The notes under the pieces: generated by a model
Seen by the model: only the letters and a program-made list of their open reading frames with translations
Database searches by the model: none
Told to the model about the DNA's origin: nothing
Position numbers and translations under genes: made by a program
From: an uncultured Pseudothermotoga sp.
GTDB taxonomy: Bacteria; Thermotogota; Thermotogae; Thermotogales; DSM-5069
DNA: 64,000 nt
Direction: 5' to 3'
NCBI GenBank assembly: GCA_937995655.1
Contig: CALKJI010000011.1
Location: forward strand, 1 to 64,000
Part shown: positions 44,194 through 52,675 of the stretch, piece after piece
Layout of the letters: the number at the start of each line of letters is the position of its first letter
How positions within the stretch are numbered: position 1 is the stretch's first letter

Positions 44194-45780
44194 ATGAAAA
44201 GGTTCTTAGTAGTGCTTTTCTTAGCTCTGGCACTTGGAACAGTTTTATCCAGCGAATTGACCATGATACTCTCGGTTACGGGTCCTCATCCAAAAAATTT
44301 TAACCCCTATCTCTCAACAGGTCCCGGACCAAATTATGCGGCAGCGGGATTAATTTATGAGACCCTCTACTACGTTAACAACTACACGGGAGAGTTTGTT
44401 CCATGGCTTGCAACGGCATACAAATGGAGTGAAGATTTGAAGGCATTGATGCTGGAAATTCGACAAAAGGTTCAATGGTCTGACGGCGTGGACTTCACAG
44501 TTGAAGATGTTCTCTTCACCTTTGAAATGCTTAAGAAGTTCCCTGCGCTTGATGTTACGGGCGTTTGGAGATCTGGTCTGAGCAGCGTTGAGAAAGTTGA
44601 TAACAAGACGATAAAATTTGTCCTTTCAGACGTCAACACGATGTTCTTGTACAATTTGTTTGGTGTTTACATAGTTCCAAAACATCTGTGGGAGAAGGTA
44701 GAAGATCCATCGAAGTTTGCCAACGAGGGACCGATTGGTACCGGGGCATACCTTTTGGAAAGCTTCACACCGCAAGTTTTTGTTTTGAAGAAAAACCCCA
44801 ACTACTGGCAGGCTGACAAAATTAAAGTGGAGCGGATAAGAGTGCCAGCTTTCAGTGGTAATGAGTCCGCACAACTTGCTGTTGCCAACGGTGAGATCGA
44901 CTGGGCTGGGATAAACTATCCCCGCATTGAGAATATTCCAAACCCAGATATAAAATACTGGTTTGTGGGTGGAAACCCTGTCTTTGTATTCTTCAACTTG
45001 GAAAGAGAACCATTCAACGATGTGAGGTTCAGAAAGGCCGTTGCACAGGCCATTGACACTGACCAACTGATCAAAATTGCTATGACCAATTATGCGGTTA
45101 GGATAAACCCTGTTGGGATCAAGGATGGGTACTCCTATTTGATTAACGAAAATCTCAAGAACAAATGGTGGTCCTACAATGCACAAGAAGCCACAAAGAT
45201 ACTCGAGCAGATGGGATACAAAAAGGGTAAGGACGGCATTTATGAAAAGGAAGGTAGAAGGTTGTCTTATAACATTATAGTTCCTGCTGGTTGGACAGAC
45301 TGGATTGCCGTCTGTGAACTTGTTTCACAACAAGTCAAGAAGATTGGTTTGGAATTCAAGACAACACCCGTTGATTTTGGACAGTATCTAGATATGATCA
45401 GGAACAAGAACTTTGATGTTGCACTCAGCTGGGCAAATTATGGTGCAAACCCCTACATTTTTTACGACAATTTCTTGAATTCATCAAACGCCTATAGGGG
45501 TAGCAACAGAGGTGGATGGATTGACAAAGAAACGGACGAATTACTAGCAAAACTGAAGTTAACAGATGATCTCTCCTCAAGGAAAGCCACGATGGCAAGG
45601 CTTCAGGAAATAGTTGTTAACAATATACCGGCTGTGCCACTCTTTTATAACCCGGTTTGGTTCATCTATTCTGAAAAGAATTTCACAGGTTGGCCCAATG
45701 AGAAGAATGCTTTCGTCGAACCAAGGACACCCGGAATGGATAAGATATATCTGATCATGAGGTTAACTCCCAAGAAGTAA
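44194..45780 (+). CDS. family-5 solute-binding protein, oligosaccharide type
   Basis: 528-aa Opp/Dpp-type binding protein. Signal peptide (KRFLVVLFLALALGTVLSS), then GPHPKNFNPYLSTGPGPNYAAAGLIYETLYYVNNYTGEFVPWLA, WSDGVDFTVEDVLFTFEMLKKF and DVRFRKAVAQAIDTDQLIKIA. The WTDWIAVCELVSQQVKKIGL segment parallels the binding protein at 19829 and suggests a saccharide ligand. ATG at 44194 after GGGGAGG. Divergent from a GH5-like hydrolase. Confidence 0.9.
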   Translation: MKRFLVVLFLALALGTVLSSELTMILSVTGPHPKNFNPYLSTGPGPNYAAAGLIYETLYYVNNYTGEFVPWLATAYKWSEDLKALMLEIRQKVQWSDGVDFTVEDVLFTFEMLKKFPALDVTGVWRSGLSSVEKVDNKTIKFVLSDVNTMFLYNLFGVYIVPKHLWEKVEDPSKFANEGPIGTGAYLLESFTPQVFVLKKNPNYWQADKIKVERIRVPAFSGNESAQLAVANGEIDWAGINYPRIENIPNPDIKYWFVGGNPVFVFFNLEREPFNDVRFRKAVAQAIDTDQLIKIAMTNYAVRINPVGIKDGYSYLINENLKNKWWSYNAQEATKILEQMGYKKGKDGIYEKEGRRLSYNIIVPAGWTDWIAVCELVSQQVKKIGLEFKTTPVDFGQYLDMIRNKNFDVALSWANYGANPYIFYDNFLNSSNAYRGSNRGGWIDKETDELLAKLKLTDDLSSRKATMARLQEIVVNNIPAVPLFYNPVWFIYSEKNFTGWPNEKNAFVEPRTPGMDKIYLIMRLTPKK

Positions 45781-45822
45781 CCACTGAAGATTCAAATGTG
45801 TATGGTTGAACTTCGTAACATA

Positions 45823-45850
45823 GAACCTCAGCTCTTATGAGCTGAGGTTC
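45823..45850 (+). terminator. hairpin between binding-protein and permease genes
   Basis: GAACCTCAGCTC (45823-45834), loop TTAT, GAGCTGAGGTTC (45839-45850): a perfect 12-bp stem followed only by TTG. The short U-tail argues for mRNA 3'-end protection or weak termination rather than a full stop. Confidence 0.75.
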
Positions 45851-45872
45851 TTGCCAAGAGGAGAGGATCTTA

Positions 45873-46841
45873 GTGAAGTATTTCCTTCAACGAATGTTGT
45901 TTTATCTGTTCACTATTTTTGTTGCCATAACTTTGAACTTTTTGATTCCTCGTCTGATGCCTGGAGATCCAGCTGAAAGGATACTTTCAAGGTACGAAGC
46001 AGATCCCAATGCAATCGCAGCCATGAAAATAGCCTTAGGAATAGAAACGGACAAACCGTTGCTCGATCAATATGTTGAGTACCTCAAGAACACGCTGAGT
46101 GGTAATTTTGGGATCTCCTATGTTTACTATCCCGTGAAGGTCCAGCAAGTAATCCAGAATGCTTTACCTTGGACTGTGGGGCTTGTAGGAATATCTACTT
46201 TGATAAGTTTTGTGATAGGTACTTTGTTGGGAGTCTATGCGGGTTGGAACAGGGAAAGGGCTTCTGGGATATCCCTTTTGATGATTTCCATACTCCTAAG
46301 ATCAATACCTTACTTTTGGCTGGCAATGCTCATGGTTTATGTGTTTGGTTTCAGGTTAAAATGGTTCCCAATCGCTGGTGCGTACTCTTCAAGACAAATC
46401 ATGGAGGGTTTTCAGTTTGTCAAGAATGTGCTCTTTCATGGTTTTTTGCCCAGTATTACCCTGATCATAGCATCCTTAGGTGGATGGATTCTAACGATGA
46501 GAAACAACATGGTTGCTATTCTGTCTGAAGATTTTGTTCTTCTTGCTGAAGCCAAAGGACTCAAGAAAAAGGACATTCTGTTACGTTACGCTGCGAGAAA
46601 TGCCATGCTACCCAGTTTTACTGCTTTTGGATTATCACTTGGTTTTGTCGTCAGTGGTGCATTATTGACAGAAATTGTCTTCTCTTACCCGGGCGTAGGC
46701 TTTACTCTCTACAGGGCAGTGATAAGTCAAGATTATCCACTGATTCAAGGTCTTTTTCTAATAATCTCTCTTTCCGTTTTAACGGCAAACTTGATAGTTG
46801 ATCTCACCTACGGTTTCCTTGACCCGAGAGTGAGAGTGTAA
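45873..46841 (+). CDS. ABC permease, DppB/OppB type
   Basis: 322-aa permease with IPRLMPGDPAERILSRYEADPNAIAAMK, a periplasmic loop and the coupling segment SEDFVLLAEAKGLKKKDILLRYAARNAMLPSFT. GTG start after GAGGAGAGGATCTTA. First permease of the second Opp-type importer. Confidence 0.9.
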   Translation: MKYFLQRMLFYLFTIFVAITLNFLIPRLMPGDPAERILSRYEADPNAIAAMKIALGIETDKPLLDQYVEYLKNTLSGNFGISYVYYPVKVQQVIQNALPWTVGLVGISTLISFVIGTLLGVYAGWNRERASGISLLMISILLRSIPYFWLAMLMVYVFGFRLKWFPIAGAYSSRQIMEGFQFVKNVLFHGFLPSITLIIASLGGWILTMRNNMVAILSEDFVLLAEAKGLKKKDILLRYAARNAMLPSFTAFGLSLGFVVSGALLTEIVFSYPGVGFTLYRAVISQDYPLIQGLFLIISLSVLTANLIVDLTYGFLDPRVRV

Positions 46842-46858
46842 TTTCTGGAGGGTTATTG

Positions 46859-47668
46859 ATGAGAAAATTGTATGTTGCGATAGCTATTCTGGGAATTCAC
46901 TTAATAATCGCTGCTTTTGCTGATCTTATTGCCCCATATGATCCCAGCGAGATTGTGAACCTACCCTATCAACCGCCTTCGAAGGAACACCTTTTGGGGA
47001 CTGATCGACTTGGGAGAGACATCCTCTCTCAACTTTTGCACGGATCAAGACTATCCATATTCATTGGCGTTTCCGTTGGAGCTTTGATGACACTCCTTTC
47101 AACTACGATTGGCATGTTAAGTGGTTATTATGGCGGTGTGGTTGACAGGATTTTATCAACATTAACTGATGTCTTTTTGGTCATTCCTGGACTGCCGTTG
47201 ATGATCGTCATCTCGGCATATATCAGAGTTCGAGGACCTTTGGTTGTAATTTTAGTCATAGCCTTGACCAGTTGGGGCGGGGGCACGAGGATAATCAGAT
47301 CACAGGTCATGTCTTTGAGGAACAGAGACTTTGTGATGGCTTTAAAATCCATAGGGGAAAGCAATTTCAGAATAATGTTTTTTGAGATGCTTCCAAATAT
47401 GTTTTCATTGATAGTTGCGAACTTTTTTTCGGCTGTGCTTTACGGGATACTTGGCGAGGCTTCACTCTCCTTTCTTGGATTGAGCGATGTGAGTAAAATA
47501 ACCTGGGGGACGATGCTCTACTGGGCACAATCGGCGAACGCATTGTTGAATGGAATGTGGTACTGGGTCCTTGCCCCAGGTGTAGCGATAGCAAGCTTGG
47601 GAACGGCTTTTGCTTTGTTGAATTTCTACGTTGACGAACTCACAAACCCAAGGCTGAGAAGATCTTGA
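46859..47668 (+). CDS. ABC permease, DppC/OppC type
   Basis: 269-aa permease with the family segment APYDPSEIVNLPYQPPSKEHLLGTDRLGRDILSQLLHGSRLS and coupling loop NRDFVMALKSIGESNFRIMFFEMLPN. The ATG at 46859 lies 6 nt after GGAGGG; the TTG at 46856 is a poorer choice. Confidence 0.9.
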   Translation: MRKLYVAIAILGIHLIIAAFADLIAPYDPSEIVNLPYQPPSKEHLLGTDRLGRDILSQLLHGSRLSIFIGVSVGALMTLLSTTIGMLSGYYGGVVDRILSTLTDVFLVIPGLPLMIVISAYIRVRGPLVVILVIALTSWGGGTRIIRSQVMSLRNRDFVMALKSIGESNFRIMFFEMLPNMFSLIVANFFSAVLYGILGEASLSFLGLSDVSKITWGTMLYWAQSANALLNGMWYWVLAPGVAIASLGTAFALLNFYVDELTNPRLRRS

Positions 47669-47677
47669 GGTGATCTC

Positions 47678-48649
47678 ATGTCAAAAGAACCATTGCTTGA
47701 AGTGAAGAACTTGAATGCTGGATACTACAAGGGTAAGAAATTTTACCACGCCGTGCGAAATTGTTCTTTCGTACTTTACAGAAATGATTTCCTTGGTTTA
47801 GCTGGGGAGTCTGGTTGTGGAAAATCAACTCTTGCCTTGGCTATGCTAAGACTTTTGAAAGCTCCGGGAAAGATACTATCCGGAGAAATATACTTGGAAA
47901 AATTGAACCTACTGGAACTTCCCGATGAGGAACTTAGAAAAAGGCGCTGGCGGGATTTTTCTCTTGTCACACAAAGTTCTATGAACTCTCTCAATCCAGT
48001 TTTGAAAATCAAAGATCAGATGCTCGATGTCTATCTTGAACACAGTACAGACAAGAGCCGAGAAAGGGCAAACCAACGTTTGTTTGAAGTCATGAAATTA
48101 GTGAACGTTGATCTAAAATTCCTTGATTCTTACCCACACCAATTGTCTGGTGGAATGCGCCAAAGAATAGTGATTGCCATGGCTTTGCTTTTTTCTCCAA
48201 AGCTGGTGGTGTTAGACGAACCAACAACTGCACTGGATGTTGTCGTCCAGAGATCAATAATAGAACAGTTTCAAGAACTGTTTCATAAAGTCATGTTCTC
48301 GGCCATTCTCATAACCCATGACATATCGTTACTTTTTGAAATCACGAAACATATCGCCATAATGTATGCAGGTGACATAGTTGAGTACGGCGAATCTGGG
48401 GAGGTTCTTGAGGATCCAAAACATCCTTACACAAAGGCACTGCTTCAGGCTATTCCCAGCATTTCAGGTGAACTGAAAGAGTACAAGAGCATACCAGGTA
48501 GACCACCAGATCTATCTAAGCCGATCGTGGGCTGTTCGTACTTCGATAGATGTGATTATGCCTTTGAAAAATGCCAAGATGTTTATCCAGGCGCCATAAG
48601 GTTGTCGGAAAATGGAAGGTGGGTCAAATGTCATTTATACTCGAAGTAA
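47678..48649 (+). CDS. ABC ATPase, DppD/OppD type
   Basis: 323-aa ATPase: Walker A GESGCGKST, signature LSGGMRQR, Walker B LVVLDEPTTALD, LITHDI. C-terminal Cys group CSYFDRCDYAFEKC. Its last 22 nt overlap the next ATPase gene. Confidence 0.92.
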   Translation: MSKEPLLEVKNLNAGYYKGKKFYHAVRNCSFVLYRNDFLGLAGESGCGKSTLALAMLRLLKAPGKILSGEIYLEKLNLLELPDEELRKRRWRDFSLVTQSSMNSLNPVLKIKDQMLDVYLEHSTDKSRERANQRLFEVMKLVNVDLKFLDSYPHQLSGGMRQRIVIAMALLFSPKLVVLDEPTTALDVVVQRSIIEQFQELFHKVMFSAILITHDISLLFEITKHIAIMYAGDIVEYGESGEVLEDPKHPYTKALLQAIPSISGELKEYKSIPGRPPDLSKPIVGCSYFDRCDYAFEKCQDVYPGAIRLSENGRWVKCHLYSK

Positions 48650-49584
48650 GAGACGTTGAAAAGATTTTCACAATACGAAAAGGATTCAAAACCTTCAGGG
48701 TTATGGCACTGAGAGGTGCAACTTTGACTTTGTCTGAGGCAGAGATACTGTCTGTAGTTGGAGAGAGCGGTTCTGGCAAAACAACACTCTTGAGGGTTAT
48801 TGGGAGACTTTACAGCGAAAACAAAGGAGAAATAATTCTTTTCGGTTCCACAGTACCAAAGAAATTAAACAAAAAACAAGAGATAGATTTTCGAAGAAGG
48901 GTTCAGATAGTCTTTCAGGATCCATTCTCATCGATGAACCCCGTGAAACGTGTGAAATATATTTTAGAGAGGCCACTAAGGATTTATGGAATGAGAGAAA
49001 AAGATGAGATAAAACAAAAGCTTGAAGAGGTTTTGCAGGATGTGGAACTGTCTCCAGCAGAGATTTTCCTAGACAAATTTCCCCACGAACTTTCTGGGGG
49101 GCAACGACAAAGGGTTGCCTTCGCCCGTTCCATCATTACTGCACCTCGAATAATTCTTGCCGATGAACCAACCTCGATGCTCGATGTATCTATCAAATCA
49201 AGTATTTTAAACCTGATGCTGAAACTTAGGCAGGAACACAAAATAGCCTTTATACATGTTACGCACGATTTGGCTTCTGCAAGATACATCTCTGACAGAA
49301 TAATCGTCATGTATGCTGGCATGATCATGGAAGAAGGGAAGGCACAGGAAATTGTTAAGATGCCGCTGCATCCTTATACACAGTTGCTGCTTAAGGCCTT
49401 CCCAGATCCAAGGGGTGGAAAAGAAAAACTTTCAAATCTTGGGGAGCCACCAAGCTTGATTAGTCCACCTGAGGGCTGTCCCTTCCAGCCAAGATGCAAA
49501 TACCGCACAATTGAATGTGAGAATCTTCCTCCTCTCTACGATGTCGGCGGAAAGAAAGTTAGATGTGTATTGTACAAAATTTGA
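48628..49584 (+). CDS. ABC ATPase, DppF/OppF type
   Basis: 318-aa ATPase: Walker A GESGSGKTT, QIVFQDPFSSMNP, signature LSGGQRQR, Walker B IILADEPTSMLDVS, HVTHDL. C-terminal CPFQPRCKYRTIEC. The ATG at 48628 (MSFILEVRDV) follows GGAAGGTGG; upstream in-frame sequence is only a shadow of the preceding gene. Ends the second importer operon; unlike the first, no LacI gene follows. Confidence 0.9.
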   Translation: MSFILEVRDVEKIFTIRKGFKTFRVMALRGATLTLSEAEILSVVGESGSGKTTLLRVIGRLYSENKGEIILFGSTVPKKLNKKQEIDFRRRVQIVFQDPFSSMNPVKRVKYILERPLRIYGMREKDEIKQKLEEVLQDVELSPAEIFLDKFPHELSGGQRQRVAFARSIITAPRIILADEPTSMLDVSIKSSILNLMLKLRQEHKIAFIHVTHDLASARYISDRIIVMYAGMIMEEGKAQEIVKMPLHPYTQLLLKAFPDPRGGKEKLSNLGEPPSLISPPEGCPFQPRCKYRTIECENLPPLYDVGGKKVRCVLYKI

Positions 49585-49704
49585 TCGCAACAAGTGCTGG
49601 AGGTACTTTGAAGGGCAGTTTTACATGGGTAAAGAATATTCGGAGGAAATGACCTTGCTTCATGTTACTCAATTCAAATGAACAAGACATAATCATAGGT
49701 TATT

Positions 49705-50238
49705 TCAACCGTCCAACGTTTCATGGAACTTGAGAATTTGGGTCGGAGCACCAAGATTTGGAACGAGGACCTTTGATTGTGGTATCAAAAGCACGCATCT
49801 AAATAACATATGAAACGTGGGCGGATTGGTTTTACAAAAATCCGAAACTCTTGAACGTGGCAAGATAAGACTCATTTTCAGCAATGAGAGACGCCATATT
49901 TTGTTTTACTTTTTTAAAAAGCAACCTTCAGCTGGCTTTGATAAGTTGTCTTTGAGATGTTTGAGCAAAGATTTTTGGCAACCTGTTCTGGCGAGGTTTG
50001 GAATACCTAGATCTATGTTTTTGTTCAACCTTTTGTGCAAGTCCTAGAGCTTTTTTCGATGGAGTAGAAGATTTCTGAATGTCTCTATTAGGTTATTTGG
50101 GCAAGTTATTACATGAAAACTGCCAGTTTTTACAGACAAAGTTTTACTAAGAACAGGTTTTGGGTTTGTTTCTTTGCGCAATTTTTTGGCTGTGAACTTT
50201 TTAGAGCGACAATCCACCGTTGCTTCAGCACAAAACAA
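49705..50238 (-). pseudogene. possible decayed ORF, family unknown
   Basis: One minus-strand frame runs from 50238 to a TGA at 49705-49707, about 178 codons, with only two internal stops (at 50044 and near 49906), fewer than chance predicts for such AT-rich DNA. The first block (50238-50044) is Lys/Thr rich with a CPNNLIETFRNLLLHRKK segment; the second has LKHLKDNLSKPAEG. I do not recognise the family. A relic of a mobile-element gene is possible. Equally, the frame could be open by chance. Confidence 0.3.
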
Positions 50239-50588
50239 TTTGGTGCTTTCTTAAAGAATTTGTTTTGATGTCAAAGCTTCTAGTCAGTTCATCGATGCAA
50301 ATCTTTTCTCCATGAGATAAATAGGTTTTTAGGACGTGTTCTCTGATTCTTTCCAATAGTTAGTTTAATGAACTTCTTGTTTGATTTCCAAAGTCAGTTC
50401 TGTTTTATGGTCTGAATTTTTTTAGTGTTCTTAGGAATTCCCTACAATGCTTAGATGCATAGAGTTGGGTGATGTCGAAATTTAATAGCGCCTTGCTATG
50501 ATCTCTTCGTCGCCGGTAACCTAATGTAGGTTATTCTCGTGCTGGTCTTTATATACGAAATGGTTTTCGAGCTTTACCATTTTTGGAT

Positions 50589-50617
50589 TTGAAAGTGATA
50601 GATCGATGTGGTATAAT
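50589..50617 (+). promoter_or_regulatory. promoter of the orphan binding-protein gene
   Basis: TTGAAA (50589-50594), 17-nt spacer, TATAAT (50612-50617) with an upstream TG (TGTGGTATAAT). It lies 29 nt before the ATG. This is the best consensus promoter in the window. Confidence 0.8.
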
Positions 50618-50646
50618 TTGTTAAACCTTTAAGAGGGGGGCTTTAT

Positions 50647-52230
50647 ATGTGGAGAAAAGCTATGCTAGTGGTACTCACCCTGCTCGTTGCTTTGACAGGT
50701 TTTGCAAAGACGCCGAAGGACACTTTGGTCATAGCTGCGACTACACAGATCTTTATTACACTCGATCCCGCCGTATGTTACGAAACATTCGCCGCCGCTG
50801 TTGTGACGGCAGCTTATTCAGGTTTGACAAAATTGGAATCTGTCGACGGAGTCATAAAGGCTGTACCGGACCTTGCTGAAAGTTGGGATGTCGTTCAACA
50901 AGGAGACCAGCTAGTTTGGACCTTCAAGCTGAGGAAGGGACTAGTTTTCTCTAATGGGGATCCACTCACTGCTGAAGATGTTGTTTTCTCCTTCAAGCGC
51001 GTTTTGATGATCAACAAATCACCGGTGTGGTTATTCAATGAGCTCGGTTTTACGAAAGAAAACATGGATCAAACAATCGTTGCTGTTGATCCTCAAACTG
51101 TGGTCCTGAAAACTAAAATTTTGGCTAAGAACATAGTCCTGTCAGTTATAGCACCTCCTTGGGGTGGCATAGTGAACAAAAAGGTCGTACTCGCAAATGA
51201 GAAGGACGGAGATCTCGGTCAGGCATTCTTGCTGGATAAGTCTCCCGGAACCGGTGCTGGTCCCTATACGATAGTTGAGTGGAAACGGAACGAGCAGGTT
51301 TTACTACAATCCAATCCAAAGTACTGGGCTGGCGAGCCACCGGTCAAAAGAATCATAATCAGGGATGTACCTGAAGAGACAAACAGATTTTTGCTTGTTC
51401 AAAAAGGAGACGTAGATGTTGCCTGGGGTGTTACAACAGAGCAAGCTGCGCAGCTTAGAGAATCTAAGCCTAAGGGCATTAGATTAGTGACAACTCCTGG
51501 TCAGTCAAATGAGTACGTTGCCATGAACGTTGGATGGGGGCCCTTTAAAGATGTACGGGTAAGGCAAGCAATACGATATGCCATTGATTACGAAGCGATT
51601 ATAAACTCAGTGATGAGGGGATTTGCAATTTTGAATCAAAACTTCATGCCTATAGGATATTTCGGCTACGTTGAGACTAACCCCTTCAAGCGAGACGTCG
51701 CAAAGGCAAAGCAGCTTCTTGCCGAGGCGGGTTATCCGAACGGGTTCGAAGTAGAACTTTTGACAAACCCAACAGAGATCAGACAAAACGAAGCAATAAT
51801 TATTCAGGCAAACCTTGCAGAGATAGGTATCAAGGCAAATATCACCTTGATGCCAGCTTCTGAGATGTACGCAAAGTACAGACAGCAAGGCCACCAGATG
51901 ATTTTGGCAGGATGGGGCATCGATTATCCCGATCCAGATGCCCTGGCAAAACCTTTTGCAAACTATAGGGTCAGACAGCTTGCTTGGAGAAACATGTGGT
52001 ACGACGATTATGCTGCAGACCTTGCCGCCAGAGCCGGAGGAGAGCTCGATGAGGCAAAACGTTTGGAGCTCTATAGAGAGTTACAAGCATACTGGATAAA
52101 TAACAGTCCTTTTGCCATGCTCTATCAACCGATTCAGTTCTGGGTGGTAAGCGATGACGTCCTTGGATTTGAGAAAGCTTGCGAGGGTTACTCATTGGTT
52201 TTCGACTTCACCAAGATTTCTAAGAAATAA
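50647..52230 (+). CDS. family-5 solute-binding protein (DppA-like), orphan
   Basis: 527-aa binding protein: signal peptide (WRKAMLVVLTLLVALTGFAK), then TLDPAVCYETFAAAVVTAAYSGL, WTFKLRKGLVFSNGDPLTAEDVVFSFKRVL and DVRVRQAIRYAIDYEAII. The sequence looks closer to dipeptide/oligopeptide binders than the two sugar-type proteins here. It has its own strong promoter and a terminator directly after it, and no permease or ATPase genes adjoin it, so it must dock with a transporter encoded elsewhere. SD AGAGGGGGG. Confidence 0.9.
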   Translation: MWRKAMLVVLTLLVALTGFAKTPKDTLVIAATTQIFITLDPAVCYETFAAAVVTAAYSGLTKLESVDGVIKAVPDLAESWDVVQQGDQLVWTFKLRKGLVFSNGDPLTAEDVVFSFKRVLMINKSPVWLFNELGFTKENMDQTIVAVDPQTVVLKTKILAKNIVLSVIAPPWGGIVNKKVVLANEKDGDLGQAFLLDKSPGTGAGPYTIVEWKRNEQVLLQSNPKYWAGEPPVKRIIIRDVPEETNRFLLVQKGDVDVAWGVTTEQAAQLRESKPKGIRLVTTPGQSNEYVAMNVGWGPFKDVRVRQAIRYAIDYEAIINSVMRGFAILNQNFMPIGYFGYVETNPFKRDVAKAKQLLAEAGYPNGFEVELLTNPTEIRQNEAIIIQANLAEIGIKANITLMPASEMYAKYRQQGHQMILAGWGIDYPDPDALAKPFANYRVRQLAWRNMWYDDYAADLAARAGGELDEAKRLELYRELQAYWINNSPFAMLYQPIQFWVVSDDVLGFEKACEGYSLVFDFTKISKK

Positions 52231-52256
52231 AAAAGTCTATCGATAGCCCCGATTTG

Positions 52257-52290
52257 AGGGAAGGCTAGGAAGCCTTCCCTTTATTTTTTT
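52257..52290 (+). terminator. intrinsic terminator after the orphan binding-protein gene
   Basis: AGGGAAGGCT (52257-52266), loop AGGA, AGCCTTCCCT (52271-52280), then TTATTTTTTT. A textbook rho-independent terminator. Confidence 0.92.
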
Positions 52291-52633
52291 GTTCTCAAGG
52301 CCTTCAATGATCTTATTTGTATGAACTTCCTTTTTGCACCGGGCTATAAAAACTCTTAAAGCTGATTAAGGAATTCGATTTGAAGTCATTGATTTTAGTG
52401 TTTTACCAAGCCCTTTCCGGTGTTTGTTTAGCATTTGTGACACACTTTGCAGTTTTTGAGGATAGTCTATCGCGGTCGAAAGAAGTTATGAAAAATGTCA
52501 TCGAATTGAATCTTTCTCACGGTAACTTGATATAGTATATCGAGCATCTTTCTGTTTGTCACTTTTAACTATTCCTAAGTTTAGGTGATGATTTGTGTAA
52601 AATTAAATTAGCAGCGAGGATGGACTCTTTCAC
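52291..52633. other. intergenic region upstream of iorA
   Basis: No gene seen. A TAAAAT just before the leader could be the iorA -10; no good -35 is visible. A tiny ORF (ATG at 52620, nine codons, stop at 52647-52649) runs through the SD region of iorA in another frame. Confidence 0.4.
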
Positions 52634-52675
52634 GGGGAGGGAAGGATAAAAGCGACAGCTTTTTATCCACGACTT
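52634..52675 (+). promoter_or_regulatory. iorA initiation region with hairpin between SD and ATG
   Basis: The strong SD GGGGAGG (52634-52640) is 35 nt from the ATG at 52676. Between them GGATAAAAGC (52644-52653) pairs with GCTTTTTATCC (52658-52668; one bulged T) around GACA. Folding the hairpin leaves about 10 nt between SD and ATG. The alternative is an in-frame AUA start at 52646, 5 nt after the SD. Confidence 0.55.

Larger units (their letters stand above)
49585..50646. other. 1.06-kb stretch without an intact gene
   Basis: The longest non-coding stretch in the window. It holds the candidate decayed ORF at 49705-50238 (minus), a further minus-strand coding-like run at about 50260-50365, and the promoter of the downstream binding-protein gene. 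No terminal inverted repeats or target duplications were recognised. Confidence 0.5.

Noticed and set aside
49585-50646. Insertion sequence in the long gap
   Set aside because: No terminal inverted repeats, target duplication or recognisable transposase motif were found; only a possible decayed ORF is reported.
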